Source: Demequina sp.
GTDB taxonomy: Bacteria > Actinomycetota > Actinomycetes > Actinomycetales > Demequinaceae
DNA length: 64,000 nt
Direction: 5' to 3'
NCBI GenBank assembly: GCA_024707205.1
Contig: JANQAD010000001.1
Span: 2,383,979 to 2,447,978, forward strand
Shown: positions 8,808 to 17,560 of the stretch, piece by piece
Layout of the letters: every line of letters begins with the position of its first letter
Numbering within the stretch: position 1 is the stretch's first letter
Position numbers and translations under genes: made by a program
Notes under the pieces: model-generated
Told to the model about the DNA's origin: nothing
What the model saw: only the letters and a program-made list of their open reading frames with translations
Database searches by the model: none

Positions 8808-9373
8808 TCGCGCTCACCTGGGTGATCGACGTTCCGCTCAACAGCGACATGGACGCCATCCGCGCCACCGCCGAGTCCACCGCCGAGGCGCTCGAGGCCT
8901 CCGCCGGGCTGCTCGCGGGAGTGACGGCCATCTCGGTGGCTGGCGTCGACGACTACGTGCGCAACTCGGTGGCGATGCTCACCGTCTGGGCGAACACCTC
9001 GCGCATGGCGGAGTTTCTCTGGGGCGACGCAACGGCGCAGGTCGAGCGAAAGCTGGCCCGGCCGTCGGCCCGTATTTGGACGGTGAGCTCGGTGCAGCTC
9101 AACCGCGCGATCTTCAGTGGGGTGACGCACGCGGGCCTCTATGTGCGGCCGCGCATGGACGGCGGGCCTATCTCGTCGATCGTCGCGGGCCAGCGGCAGG
9201 CGGCGGCGCGGGCCGCGGCCGGGCGCGCGAACGCGCTCACGTGCCGGGGACTCGACCCGAATACCTGGGAAGACGTGAGCATCGACGCGTGGCGCGGGCG
9301 GCCGCGCTCCTACAACGGCCGGCTGTTCTCCGTGGTTCGGGCGGTCGCCAACCCCGCGCAGAACCATCCCTAG
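8804..9373 (+). CDS. hypothetical protein (possibly DUF4865-like)
   Basis: A soluble protein of 189 residues that I do not securely recognise. It starts with GTG overlapping the pcp stop and contains a strand-rich start (ALTWVIDVPLNSDM), a VWANTSRMAEFLWG segment and an arginine/alanine-rich middle (GQRQAAARAAAGRANALTC). No catalytic motif, signal peptide or membrane segment is visible. Its size and layout recall DUF4865 proteins, but this is a weak comparison. GC content and codon use match the neighbours, and translational coupling with pcp is likely. Confidence 0.7.
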   Translation: MIALTWVIDVPLNSDMDAIRATAESTAEALEASAGLLAGVTAISVAGVDDYVRNSVAMLTVWANTSRMAEFLWGDATAQVERKLARPSARIWTVSSVQLNRAIFSGVTHAGLYVRPRMDGGPISSIVAGQRQAAARAAAGRANALTCRGLDPNTWEDVSIDAWRGRPRSYNGRLFSVVRAVANPAQNHP

Positions 9374-9382
9374 GAGGTCGCG

Positions 9383-9817
9383 ATGGCCGAGCTCAAGACA
9401 CAGAAGACGGACGTCCCCGTCGCGGATTTTCTCGCGGGCGTGGAGCCCGAGAAGCGGCGGGTCGAGGGTGAGCGGCTCCACGCGATCTTCTCGTCGGTGA
9501 CCGGCGACCCCGGCGTCATGTGGGGCCCGACGATGGTCGGCTACGGCGAGATGACCTACACGTACGCGTCCGGGAAGACGGGCGTGTGGTTCCCCGTTGG
9601 CTTCGCGCCGCGCAAGGCGAAGCTCTCGCTGTACGGACTGCGCGAGACGGCCGAGCAGCAGGAACTGCTGCCCGCGCTTGGGCCACACACGGAGAGCATG
9701 GGCTGCGTCTACGCCAACCGGCTCGACGCCTTGGACGACGACGTGCTGCGGCAGCTCATCGCGCTTGGCTTCGCGCGCAAGGACTTCCGGGGCGTGGACT
9801 ACCCGGGCCAGTCCTAG
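9383..9817 (+). CDS. DUF1801 domain protein
   Basis: A 144-residue protein with the DUF1801 fold. The VMWGPTMVGYG motif near residue 50 and the FAPRKAKLSLYGL segment are characteristic. The family includes YdhG-like proteins of unknown function, structurally related to frataxin/iron-chaperone-like folds. A strong AGGAGG ribosome-binding site precedes the ATG by six bases. It is nine bases after the previous gene and likely in the same transcript as pcp. It is convergent with der. Confidence 0.85.
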   Translation: MAELKTQKTDVPVADFLAGVEPEKRRVEGERLHAIFSSVTGDPGVMWGPTMVGYGEMTYTYASGKTGVWFPVGFAPRKAKLSLYGLRETAEQQELLPALGPHTESMGCVYANRLDALDDDVLRQLIALGFARKDFRGVDYPGQS

Positions 9818-9827
9818 GCCCGACGCT
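9818..9827 (-). repeat. AGCGTCGGGC dispersed 10-mer, intergenic copy
   Basis: GCCCGACGCT on the plus strand begins immediately after the DUF1801 stop codon, in the 18-base gap before the convergent der stop. It is a single site with no inverted partner. Confidence 0.65.
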
Positions 9828-9835
9828 GCGGCTGG

Positions 9836-11308
9836 CTAGCGCTTCTTGCCCCGCTTCTCGCGCACTCGCACGGACACCTGGATGGGCGTGCCCTCGAAGC
9901 CGAACTTCTCGCGCAACCGGCGCTCGAGGAAGCGTCGGTACTGCGGGTCCAGGAAGCCTGAGGCGAAGATCACGAACCGCGGCGGCCGGTTTGATGCCTG
10001 AGTCGCGAACAGGATCTTCGGCTGCTTGCCGCTGCGCACGGGGTGCGGGTGCTCCGCGACGATCTCGCCGAGGAACGCGTTGAGCTTGCCCGTCGAAACA
10101 CGCTGATCCCAGCTCGAGAGCGCGAGGTCGATGGCGGGCACCAGACGGTTGGTGTGCCAGCCGGTCTTCGCGGAGAGGTTCACGCGCGGCGCCCAGGGGA
10201 TGCGCACGAGGTCGAGCTCCATGGAGCGTTCGAGCAGGTAGCGCTCGTCCTCGCCTACGAGGTCCCATTTGTTGACTACGAGCACCAACGCCCGGCCCGC
10301 GTCCACCACCTGCTGAATCACGCGCGTGTCCTGCTCCATGAGCGGCGTCGATCCGTCGATGAGCACTAGGGCCACCTCGGCGCGCTCGATCGCCGTGCTC
10401 GTGCGCAGGGACGCGTAAAAGTCGGCGCCCGACGTCTGGTGGACGCGGCGTCGGATTCCCGCAGTGTCCACGAGCGTCCACATCCGGTCGCCGATCTGCA
10501 CGAGCTCGTCGACGGGGTCGCGCGTGGTGCCCGCGACCTCGTTCACCACCACGCGGTTGGTGCCTGCGAGCTGGTTCAGCAGCGATGACTTCCCGACGTT
10601 GGGGCGGCCAACGAGCGCGACTCGCCTTGGCGCGCCCTCCGGGACGGTCTCGTCCTCGAGCTCGGTTGGCAGGGCGGCGATGCACGCGTCCAAGAGGTCG
10701 CCCGTGCCGCGACCGTGGAGGGCCGAGACGGGATATGGCTCGCCCAGCCCGAGGTTCCACAGCGCAGCCGCCTCGAGCTCGCCCTGCGGTCCGTCCACCT
10801 TGTTGGCGCACAGCACTACGGGCTTGTTGGCCTTGCGCAGCAACCGCACAACGTGCTCATCACTCGAGGTGGCGCCAACTGTCGCGTCCACGACAAAGCA
10901 GATGGCGTCGGCCATGTCGATCGCGGCCTCCGCGGCCTGGGCAACGCTGAGGTCGAGGCCCGTGACGTTGCGCTCCCAACCGCCGGTGTCCATGAGCAGG
11001 AAGTCCGTTCCCGCCCATTCCGCCGGGTAGGTGACGCGGTCGCGCGTGACCCCAGGCGTGTCCTCGACCACCGCGAGCCGCTTGCCGATGATGCGGTTTA
11101 CCAGGGTGGACTTGCCCACATTCGGTCGCCCGACGATCGCGAGGATCGGCAGCCGCTCCTGGGTCTCCTCGAACTCGTCGCTGAGGGTCGCGAGGTCGTC
11201 GTCCGTGAGCTCGTAGGCCTCGAGGCCCGCGCGGAGCGCCGCCTCGCGCTTCTCGTCGAGGCTCTCCTCCGGATCGCTCTCGTGGGGTTCGGGAAAGTCC
11301 TCGCTCAT
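9836..11308 (-). CDS. der: ribosome-assembly GTPase Der (EngA)
   Basis: Double-GTPase needed for 50S subunit assembly, 490 residues. Two P-loops are present ([12 protein letters not shown] near 60 and [12 protein letters not shown] near 232), each followed by DxxG (DTGGW; DTAGI) and NKxD (NKVDG; NKWDL), and then a C-terminal KH-like domain. An acidic extension of about 50 residues precedes the first GTPase domain, as in other actinobacterial Der proteins. It is last in the operon aroH-tyrA-cmk-plsC-der and its ATG overlaps the plsC stop. Confidence 0.96.
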   Translation of the reverse strand: MSEDFPEPHESDPEESLDEKREAALRAGLEAYELTDDDLATLSDEFEETQERLPILAIVGRPNVGKSTLVNRIIGKRLAVVEDTPGVTRDRVTYPAEWAGTDFLLMDTGGWERNVTGLDLSVAQAAEAAIDMADAICFVVDATVGATSSDEHVVRLLRKANKPVVLCANKVDGPQGELEAAALWNLGLGEPYPVSALHGRGTGDLLDACIAALPTELEDETVPEGAPRRVALVGRPNVGKSSLLNQLAGTNRVVVNEVAGTTRDPVDELVQIGDRMWTLVDTAGIRRRVHQTSGADFYASLRTSTAIERAEVALVLIDGSTPLMEQDTRVIQQVVDAGRALVLVVNKWDLVGEDERYLLERSMELDLVRIPWAPRVNLSAKTGWHTNRLVPAIDLALSSWDQRVSTGKLNAFLGEIVAEHPHPVRSGKQPKILFATQASNRPPRFVIFASGFLDPQYRRFLERRLREKFGFEGTPIQVSVRVREKRGKKR

Positions 11309-12000
11309 GGCGCCTCCGTATTGGCCCGACGCTGTCGCAAAGGGTCGTCCTTTGGCAGCACCAGGTCGGTGGTCGCCAGGGTCTTGTCGAGTTGGCCGCG
11401 CAGGGCCGCAGCTACCTGTTCCGATGCCGCGGTCTGACGGGCGCGGCCCTTGAGCTCCGGGGGCAGGTCAAGCTGGATGGGCTCGCCGAACTCGACGAGG
11501 ATGCGGCGGCGCGGCTTTGGCCACAGGTTCACGCTCTCCCCCGGCAGGCGGGTGCCGAGCAGCGCGGTGGGGATGATCGGCGCGCCGGACTGGACCGCGA
11601 GCCATGCGGCTCCGCCGTGGACCTGTTGGGCCGTGCCGCCGCCGCGGGTTCCCTCGGGGAACACTCCGACGATGTCGCCACGTCTCAGCACCGCGAGACC
11701 CTTGGCGAGCGCGCTGCGGCCGTCACCCTCGACCGGGATCTGGGCGGCGCCGTGCAGCAGCGGCTTGAGCGGTCCCTTGAACATGTCAGCGCGGATCAAG
11801 AAGTAGTTGAGGCGCGGGATCACGCCGTGGACCACCGGGCCGTCGATGAAGCCAACGTGGTTCACGACCACGATGCCCGGGCCCTTCTTGGGGATGTTCT
11901 TCTTGCCGCGCACCTCGGTGTTCCACAGCCCGCGGGCGAGGCCACGCCCCACCCAACGCGACCAGCGCGGGCCCCAGTGTGTGGGCACCTTCTTGCTCAT
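11305..12000 (-). CDS. plsC: 1-acyl-sn-glycerol-3-phosphate acyltransferase
   Basis: An acyltransferase of 231 residues that makes phosphatidic acid from lysophosphatidic acid and acyl donors at the membrane. The H(X4)D motif reads NHVGFIDG near residue 48, followed by the FPEGTRGGG phosphate-binding motif near 116 and a [10 protein letters not shown] motif. It is the usual partner of cmk and der in actinobacteria. Both ends overlap neighbours by four bases (ATGA), showing translational coupling. The final codons contain a copy of the dispersed 10-mer. Confidence 0.9.
   Translation of the reverse strand: MSKKVPTHWGPRWSRWVGRGLARGLWNTEVRGKKNIPKKGPGIVVVNHVGFIDGPVVHGVIPRLNYFLIRADMFKGPLKPLLHGAAQIPVEGDGRSALAKGLAVLRRGDIVGVFPEGTRGGGTAQQVHGGAAWLAVQSGAPIIPTALLGTRLPGESVNLWPKPRRRILVEFGEPIQLDLPPELKGRARQTAASEQVAAALRGQLDKTLATTDLVLPKDDPLRQRRANTEAP
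11324..11333 (-). repeat. AGCGTCGGGC dispersed 10-mer, coding copy at 3' end of plsC
   Basis: An exact copy in the last ten codons of plsC (encoding RQRRAN), a poorly constrained C-terminal tail. Confidence 0.6.
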
Positions 12001-12665
12001 GCGTTCACCAACGCGATCACGGCGTTGACCACCTCGTCGATGGTGAGCTCGCTCGTGTCGATCGAGTGCACGCCGTCGGCCGCCATGTGGAAGTTGACCA
12101 CTGTCGAGTCCTTGGCGTCACGCCCAAGCACCGCCTCGCGGACGGTGGCCTTGTCGGCCCCCTCACCCGCCCGTCGGGCAACCCGAATGTCTTCGTCGGC
12201 CGTCAGGAGAACCCGAACCGGGGCGTCGGGCGCGATGACCGTGGTGATGTCGCGACCCTCGGCGACGATGCCGCGGCCCTCGCTGAAGCCGCCCTCTAGC
12301 TCGCCGGCGATAACGTCCCGCTGCATGTGACCAAGTATGTTCCGGGCCTCGAGGTTGGTGGCGATCTTGGACACGGTGAGGGCCACGGAGTCGGTGCGGA
12401 TCAGGGAGGAGACGTCCTCGCCGTCGAGGATGACGCGCGGGTTGGCGGGATCGAGGCGAAGCTCGACGTTCATGGTCTCGACCATGGCGGCCACGTCTGA
12501 CTCGTTCGAGAGGTCCACGCCCTCGCGAAGGCAGTACAGGGTTCCGACGCGGTAGGTGGCGCCCGTGTCGAAGTAGGCGAGCTTGAGGCGGCGGGCTACT
12601 TCCCGCGCCACCGTGGACTTGCCGGTCCCGGCGGGCCCGTCGATGGCGATGACGATGCCGCTCAC
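11997..12665 (-). CDS. cmk: cytidylate kinase
   Basis: CMP/dCMP kinase of 222 residues. It starts IAIDGPAGTGKSTVAREVARR (P-loop) and contains the FDTGATYR CMP-binding motif near 32 and the AEGRDITTVIAPDA segment near 138 typical of bacterial Cmk. It converts CMP and dCMP to diphosphates in pyrimidine recycling. The ATG overlaps the tyrA stop and its stop overlaps the plsC start, so it sits inside a tightly coupled operon. Confidence 0.95.
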   Translation of the reverse strand: MSGIVIAIDGPAGTGKSTVAREVARRLKLAYFDTGATYRVGTLYCLREGVDLSNESDVAAMVETMNVELRLDPANPRVILDGEDVSSLIRTDSVALTVSKIATNLEARNILGHMQRDVIAGELEGGFSEGRGIVAEGRDITTVIAPDAPVRVLLTADEDIRVARRAGEGADKATVREAVLGRDAKDSTVVNFHMAADGVHSIDTSELTIDEVVNAVIALVNA

Positions 12666-13703
12666 GAGCGCACCACCTCCCAGTTGTTGGCTTCCAGGGC
12701 CTCTACCAGGGTTGTCGCGCTTCCTGGGAGCACAAAGAGCGTGGTGAGGCCGACGCTCTGGCGCGGCGAGTGCTCGATGGAGATGTCCTCGACGTTGACG
12801 TTGACCGCGGCGGTCTCTTGGAGGAGGCGCACGAGCTGGCCGGGCGTGTCGGGGACGATCACCGTGACGCCGGCCCAGTCCCGGGGCGCACCGCCGTGCT
12901 TACCTGGAATGCGATCTACTTCTAGGCGGCCGCGCTCGATGAGGTCGGTGAGGGCTTCGCCGATGTCGTCGGCCTCGCGCACGTCCTCGAGGTCGCCGAT
13001 GATGTGGTCCAGCGTGGCGACGAGGTTGTGTCGGTTGAGGCGGGCGATGTCGGCCCACATGCCGGGCTGGCTCGCCGCGATCCTTGTGACATCCCTGAGG
13101 CCTTGGCCTGCGAGGGCGATGTCGTCCGGGTGCAGGGTGCCGAGGGCCGCGGCGACCGCGCTCGCCGCGACTTGCGGGGCGTGGCTCACGCGCGCGACCG
13201 CCGCGTCGTGGGCCACGGCCTCCATGAACACCACGTCCGCCTGGAGCGCTTCGGCGATCGCGGTGACTCGCTCCACCGCTGCGTCGGTGGCGCCGTTGCG
13301 GCAGATCACCCACGGGCGCGCCTTGAAGAGGTCGCCCTGCGCGGCGAGCGAACCGGAGATCTCGCGTCCCGCCATGGGGTGCGAGCCCACGTAGCGGTCG
13401 CCAAAGCCGGTGTCGTGCGCCGCTTGGGCAATCGGTGACTTGACGCTCGCAACGTCGGTGACCACAGCGTCGGGCCATGTTGCCAGGGCCTTTGCCACTA
13501 CCTCTGGGGCGGCCGACGGTGGGGCGGCCACGATCACGACGTCCGGTTGGGCGTCACCGAGTTCGCCGCCGGCGCCGAGCGCGGGCGAGGCGGGCGGTCT
13601 CGGGGTCGACGTCGTCGACGGAGACGTCCCAGCCTTCGGCGGTGAGGCCGATGCCGAGGCTCGCGCCGATGAGGCCGGCGCCGACGATGTGTACGCGGGT
13701 CAT
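12662..13703 (-). CDS. tyrA: prephenate dehydrogenase with C-terminal ACT domain (frame broken near 13581)
   Basis: Prephenate dehydrogenase for tyrosine synthesis, about 347 residues. The N-terminal NAD motif is VGAGLIGASLGIGL. VTDVASVKSPI and GSHPMAGREISG follow, the latter holding the catalytic histidine, and the C-terminal ~75 residues (GVTVIVPDTPGQLVRLL) form an ACT domain, the usual tyrosine-sensing module. Near 13581 the frame shifts inside CGCGCTCGGCGCC; removing one G or restoring a CG pair joins both halves. A probable sequencing error. It lies two bases after aroH, so aroH and tyrA supply successive steps from chorismate to hydroxyphenylpyruvate. Confidence 0.88.
13466..13475 (+). 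repeat. AGCGTCGGGC dispersed 10-mer, coding copy
   Basis: An exact copy within tyrA (encoding WPDAV on the minus strand), in the extended form CACAGCGTCGGGCC shared with several intergenic copies. Confidence 0.6.
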
Positions 13704-13705
13704 GA

Positions 13706-14068
13706 CTACTGCGCGAGGTCCCTGCGGAGGGACGCCGCCTCATGGAGGTAGACGTGGCTGATCTCGTCCCGGGGAGTGTCGAGATGGGCGTGCATCATGA
13801 CGCGGACCACGCGCGGGAGGGCACCGGGGACGGCCATCTCCTGCGCGCACATGAGCGGGACGGCACCGAAGCCGAGCTCGCGGGCGGCGGCGGCCGGGAA
13901 GTCGCTGACGATGTCGGGCGTGCAGGTGAAGAACACGGAGATGACGTCGTCGATGTCGAGGTTGTTGGCCGCGACGATGGCCTCGATGAGCTCTTTGGTG
14001 CGCTCGTGGAGGTGGCTGCGCTCGTCTGCGTTGAGCGTGGTTGCACCACGGATAGCGCGGATGGTCAT
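13706..14068 (-). CDS. aroH: chorismate mutase, AroH type
   Basis: A 120-residue monofunctional AroH-family chorismate mutase, which rearranges chorismate to prephenate. RAIRGATTL at the N-terminus and the VPLMCAQEMAVPGALPRVVRVMMH region, with the conserved arginine of the active site, are diagnostic. It has its own leaderless promoter (TACGAT seven bases before the ATG), so it heads the operon aroH-tyrA-cmk-plsC-der rather than being read only from rluB upstream. Confidence 0.92.
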   Translation of the reverse strand: MTIRAIRGATTLNADERSHLHERTKELIEAIVAANNLDIDDVISVFFTCTPDIVSDFPAAAARELGFGAVPLMCAQEMAVPGALPRVVRVMMHAHLDTPRDEISHVYLHEAASLRRDLAQ

Positions 14069-14075
14069 GGGGGTA

Positions 14076-14081
14076 ATCGTA
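14076..14081 (-). promoter_or_regulatory. leaderless -10 element of the aroH operon
   Basis: TACGAT on the minus strand ends seven bases before the aroH ATG at 14068 with no Shine-Dalgarno. Confidence 0.5.
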
Positions 14082-14117
14082 TCGGGGGCGCGGAGACCGA
14101 GCGTCGCCATCGCTGGC

Positions 14118-14807
14118 CTACGCCGCGGCATGCGATTCGACGATGACGCCCCACTCAACGTAAAGCCACGTGCCGTCGAAAGATAGGCGTGCGTAGTCGC
14201 TGGAGACCGACCCAGGTCTGAGGGCCCAAGCGAATACCGTCGCCGAGGGTGGCATGTACTGGGCGTACAGCTCGCCGACAACAAACGGCAATTGGCGACC
14301 CGGTATGACTTTTGCGGCCCCATCGAGGCGAACCCTACGAAGCCGTCCGTCCCTCATTGTCGTCGCCGTCATTGCGCCAGGTTGCCTGATGCCAAATCCT
14401 GTCTCCCCCGCTTCGCCCCGCGTCCCAAAGGCGACACTCGCGCCAGAGCCGGTGACAAGACGCCAGGGGCTCCTCGTTTGGAGGAACTCGGTCTCGTCAT
14501 GAACCTGAAGTTCTAGCAGCGGCTGTGGCACAGCGCGAAACTGCACCACGTCGTATCCACCGTCGAAGTCTGAGAACCACGCCGTACACGTTCCCGAATC
14601 CGGTGTGCGATCCCACCTGACGGCCGCATCGGCCCGCCCCTGCGGGTCGCGAAGAGCGGCGACGTGTACGTCGCGCCCTTGGTTTCCGCCCGAGCCAGGC
14701 AAGAAGACAACCGCGAAGTCGCCCTTGTCGGAGTCCGGGCGATGTAGAAGTTGAACGCCGCCCGACTCTGCCAAGACTTCGCCCTGCGACGCGGAGTCGG
14801 GTGTCAC
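14118..14807 (-). CDS. hypothetical protein
   Basis: A 229-residue protein of no family I recognise. It starts with a GTG that overlaps the upstream stop codon (GTGA), so it is coupled to the preceding hypothetical gene. It looks soluble and beta-rich, with GDFAVVFLPGSGGNQGRD and SFDGTWLYVEWGVIVES as well-formed strands; there is no signal peptide, membrane segment or recognisable catalytic motif. With its partner it interrupts the usual rluB-aroH adjacency. Base composition appears somewhat less GC-rich than the flanking genes by eye, which would fit late acquisition. Confidence 0.6.
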   Translation of the reverse strand: MTPDSASQGEVLAESGGVQLLHRPDSDKGDFAVVFLPGSGGNQGRDVHVAALRDPQGRADAAVRWDRTPDSGTCTAWFSDFDGGYDVVQFRAVPQPLLELQVHDETEFLQTRSPWRLVTGSGASVAFGTRGEAGETGFGIRQPGAMTATTMRDGRLRRVRLDGAAKVIPGRQLPFVVGELYAQYMPPSATVFAWALRPGSVSSDYARLSFDGTWLYVEWGVIVESHAAA

Positions 14808-15431
14808 CGGCCGCCTGCCAAAGGCCAGCGCTTCGTACGGCGGACTTCGCCAATCGGCATTCCGAATCGGTCGCCGAACCACTTGAGGTGCTCTGCCGAC
14901 GTCTTGTCCCAGGCTCGTGAGCTGACGAGTTCCACAGCGCGTTCCGAATAGGTCGATGGCAGGTGCGCCTCGGTCGCAACACGCCAAGCGGCGGTCACAC
15001 TCTGCGCCGGGACTGCTCCGCGCGGAACGGGAAACGCTCCGTCAAGCAGCGCGTCAACGAGTCCCGAAGCACCATCGACCTGCGCGAGATATGGAAAGAC
15101 GAATGAGCGAAAGTCCTCGAGCATCGTCGATGGCCCGTTGGGGAGCGCTGACGTTGTAGCGGCCAACTGCTTTGTGCGCAGCCTGCCAAGTCGAGATATA
15201 CACCAATGCGTGGTCGGGTCCCTCATGGAGACCAAGCGCGACCTCGACGTCGGTGACAAGGGGCATGTCTAGTGAAGACGGTGCATGAACGTAGACAGTC
15301 CCCGCGAGATCACCCCGCGTGAAGACTACGCCGTCATCGACTTTGGCGTAGTTCGGAGCACCAAGCAGTTCCTGCAGCTCCGCCACTGCCGAAGCGAGCG
15401 GTTCGCGACGAATCCAGGGCGACACCTTCAC
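14804..15431 (-). CDS. hypothetical protein (frame change near 15155)
   Basis: An unrecognised protein of about 209 residues, starting at GTG 15431 with AGGA six bases upstream and eight bases after the rluB stop. The first part (SPWIRREPLASAVAELQELLG... LVYISTWQAAHKAVGRYNVS) and the second (MLEDFRSFVFPYLAQVDGASG...) are in different frames. One extra base around 15155 would account for the change. The alternative is two overlapping genes, one ending at 15054 and one starting at ATG 15124. It looks soluble, with no known domain. The stop overlaps the start of the next hypothetical gene. Confidence 0.55.
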
Positions 15432-15439
15432 AGGAATTC

Positions 15440-16189
15440 CTACAACCCAGCAGCCTGCTGCAGCTTGCCGATCTCAGACGGCGACAGCTCCCGGGTCTCC
15501 CCCGGCGCGAGCGTCCCCAGCCGGATGGGCCCAAACTGCGTCCGCACCAGGTCGATCACCGGGAATCCAACGGCGTCCATCATGCGGCGCACGATGCGGT
15601 TGCGACCCTCGTGCAGCTCCACCTGCACCAGCGACGCGTCCTTGCCGATGTCCAGGATTGCCGCGCCCGTGCAGCGCACAGGGCCGTCGTCCAGATCAAC
15701 GCCAGCGCGCAACGTCGTCGCCAAAGACCGCGGCACCTGCCCGCGCACCTTGGCCACGTAGATCTTGTTGACCCCGAACGAGGGGTGTGCGAGGCGGTTC
15801 GCCAACTCGCCGTCGTTCGTGAGCAGCAGCACACCGGTGGTCTCGGCATCGAGGCGGCCAACGTGGAACAGCCGCTCGGGGTACTGGGAGACGTACTTTT
15901 CCAGGGAAGGCCGGCCCTCAGGATCGCTCATCGTCGAGACCACGCCGCGCGGCTTGTTGAGCACAATCGTCAGCGCCGTCGAGTCCACGCACACGCGCTC
16001 ACCGTCCACATCGATCGCGACAAGGTCCGGGTCAACGCGAACGCCAAGCTGCGTCACCACCTCGCCGTTCACGCGCACGCGACCCGCCTCGATGAGATCC
16101 TCGCAGGACCGACGCGACCCGACCCCTGCAGAGGCCAGTACCTTCTGCAGCCGGATCCCCTCCGGGCGGTGTATTTCGAGTTCTTCCAT
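15440..16189 (-). CDS. rluB: 23S rRNA pseudouridine synthase, RluB family
   Basis: RluB/RsuA-family pseudouridine synthase of 249 residues. An S4 RNA-binding domain (IRLQKVLASAGVGSRRSCEDLIEAGRVRVNG) is followed by the catalytic domain with the active-site aspartate in GRLDAETTGVLLLTNDG near residue 107 and the LHEGRNRIVRRMM motif. It modifies uridine in the peptidyl-transferase region of 23S rRNA. The ATG at 16189 overlaps the scpB stop. It belongs to the conserved parA-scpA-scpB-rluB operon. Confidence 0.94.
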   Translation of the reverse strand: MEELEIHRPEGIRLQKVLASAGVGSRRSCEDLIEAGRVRVNGEVVTQLGVRVDPDLVAIDVDGERVCVDSTALTIVLNKPRGVVSTMSDPEGRPSLEKYVSQYPERLFHVGRLDAETTGVLLLTNDGELANRLAHPSFGVNKIYVAKVRGQVPRSLATTLRAGVDLDDGPVRCTGAAILDIGKDASLVQVELHEGRNRIVRRMMDAVGFPVIDLVRTQFGPIRLGTLAPGETRELSPSEIGKLQQAAGL

Positions 16190-16734
16190 CAGGACGCCTC
16201 GTCGATCGACGCGAGGTCGGGAAGGAACGGCGCGAGCGGCGGCAGCTCGTCCAACGACCCCAACCCAAGCCGCTCGAGGAACTGGGTGGTCGTGCCAAAG
16301 AGCACTGCACCGCCCAACTCCCCCACCTCCGTGATGAGCCCGCGCGCGCTGAGCGTCTTGACAACGGTGTCCACGTTGACGCCGCGGATCTGCGACACCT
16401 GCCCGCGCGTCACCGGCTGCCGGTATGCGATCACGGCCAAAGTCTCGAGCGCCGCCTGCGAAAGCCGCGCGGACTGGCCCTCCACGAGGAAGGCGCCAAC
16501 AGCGTCGGCGTACAAGGGCGACGAGTAGAAGCGCCACCGCCCGTCCGTGGCGCGCAGCTCAAAGCCGCGCGGGTTGTCTGGGTTAGCGAACTCGTCGCGC
16601 AGGGCTTCAAGCACAGAAAGGACCGACGCTTCCGGCACCTCGAGCGCGGCCGCCAGGTCCGCGGGGGCAACGGGCTCGTCGACGACCATGAGGATGGCCT
16701 CGATAGCGCCACGTACGTGTTGCTCTTCGCTCAT
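16189..16734 (-). CDS. scpB: segregation and condensation protein B
   Basis: Kleisin-associated ScpB of 181 residues, with the two winged-helix domains typical of the family. The hallmark QAALETLAVIAYRQPVTRGQVSQIRGVNVDTVVKTLSARGLITEVG is complete. It binds ScpA to form the SMC condensin complex for chromosome compaction and segregation. Four-base overlaps with scpA and rluB show coupled translation. Confidence 0.95.
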   Translation of the reverse strand: MSEEQHVRGAIEAILMVVDEPVAPADLAAALEVPEASVLSVLEALRDEFANPDNPRGFELRATDGRWRFYSSPLYADAVGAFLVEGQSARLSQAALETLAVIAYRQPVTRGQVSQIRGVNVDTVVKTLSARGLITEVGELGGAVLFGTTTQFLERLGLGSLDELPPLAPFLPDLASIDEAS

Positions 16735-17555
16735 GAGCGCTCTGCCTCCTCTACTAGGTCAACGTCGTCGAATTCCCCTGATACGTCCACGTCGCCGCTC
16801 CCGGTCCAGCGGATCGTCAACTCGCCTAGCGAGCGTGCCTGCTCAAAGGCAACCGCGGCCTCCCTGAAGAGCTCAAGCAGCGCCAAGAACCGGGCGACGA
16901 CAACGTTGACGTGGTCAGCGTCGGCCACCAGCTCGCGGAAGCTGAGGGCACCCTCGCGCTGAAGCCGACCCACGATGATAGCCGCCTGCTCGCGCACGCT
17001 CACCACCGCGCCGTGGAGGTGGGCGGTGGAGACGAGCGGGGCGTCGGGCTTTGGCTGGAGGGCGTGCGCCGCAAGCTCCGCCATCATCTCCGGGGTCGCG
17101 AGCCACACGAGCTCCGGCAAGACCATGGCGAAGTGCGGCTCGAGGGTGACGTCTCTTGGAGTGCGCGCGGGGGCGCCGAGGCGGCGGTCCAGGTCGGCGG
17201 CGACCTCCTTGAAAGCGCGGTACTGCAGCAGCTTGGCGAAGAGCAGGTCGCGGGCCTCGAGGAGTTCCAGGTCCTCGTAGTCCTCGACCTCGCCCTGCGG
17301 GAGGAGGCGGGCGGCCTTGAGGTCGAGGAGGGTTGCGGCGACCACGAGAAATTCGCTTGCTTGGCTGAGGTCCCATTCGTTCTCGTGCGCGGTGATCATG
17401 GCAAGGAACTCGTCGGTTACGGCCGCAAGAGAGACCTCGGTGATCTCCATCTGGTGCCGCGAGATCAGGGACAGTAGCAGGTCAAACGGCCCTTCGAAGT
17501 TGTCCAGGTGGACGTTGAAACCGCCGCCCCCGGACTCAAGCAGTTCTGCGGTCAT
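16731..17555 (-). CDS. scpA: segregation and condensation protein A
   Basis: The kleisin subunit ScpA, 274 residues. The N-terminal FEGPFDLLLSLISRHQMEITEVSLAAVTDEFLA is the SMC-head-binding region, and the C-terminal winged helix runs from about 190 to 240. It bridges SMC heads with ScpB. It starts five bases after the parA stop. The order ParA-like ATPase, scpA, scpB, rluB is conserved across actinobacteria. Confidence 0.95.
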   Translation of the reverse strand: MTAELLESGGGGFNVHLDNFEGPFDLLLSLISRHQMEITEVSLAAVTDEFLAMITAHENEWDLSQASEFLVVAATLLDLKAARLLPQGEVEDYEDLELLEARDLLFAKLLQYRAFKEVAADLDRRLGAPARTPRDVTLEPHFAMVLPELVWLATPEMMAELAAHALQPKPDAPLVSTAHLHGAVVSVREQAAIIVGRLQREGALSFRELVADADHVNVVVARFLALLELFREAAVAFEQARSLGELTIRWTGSGDVDVSGEFDDVDLVEEAERS

Positions 17556-17560
17556 CGCGC

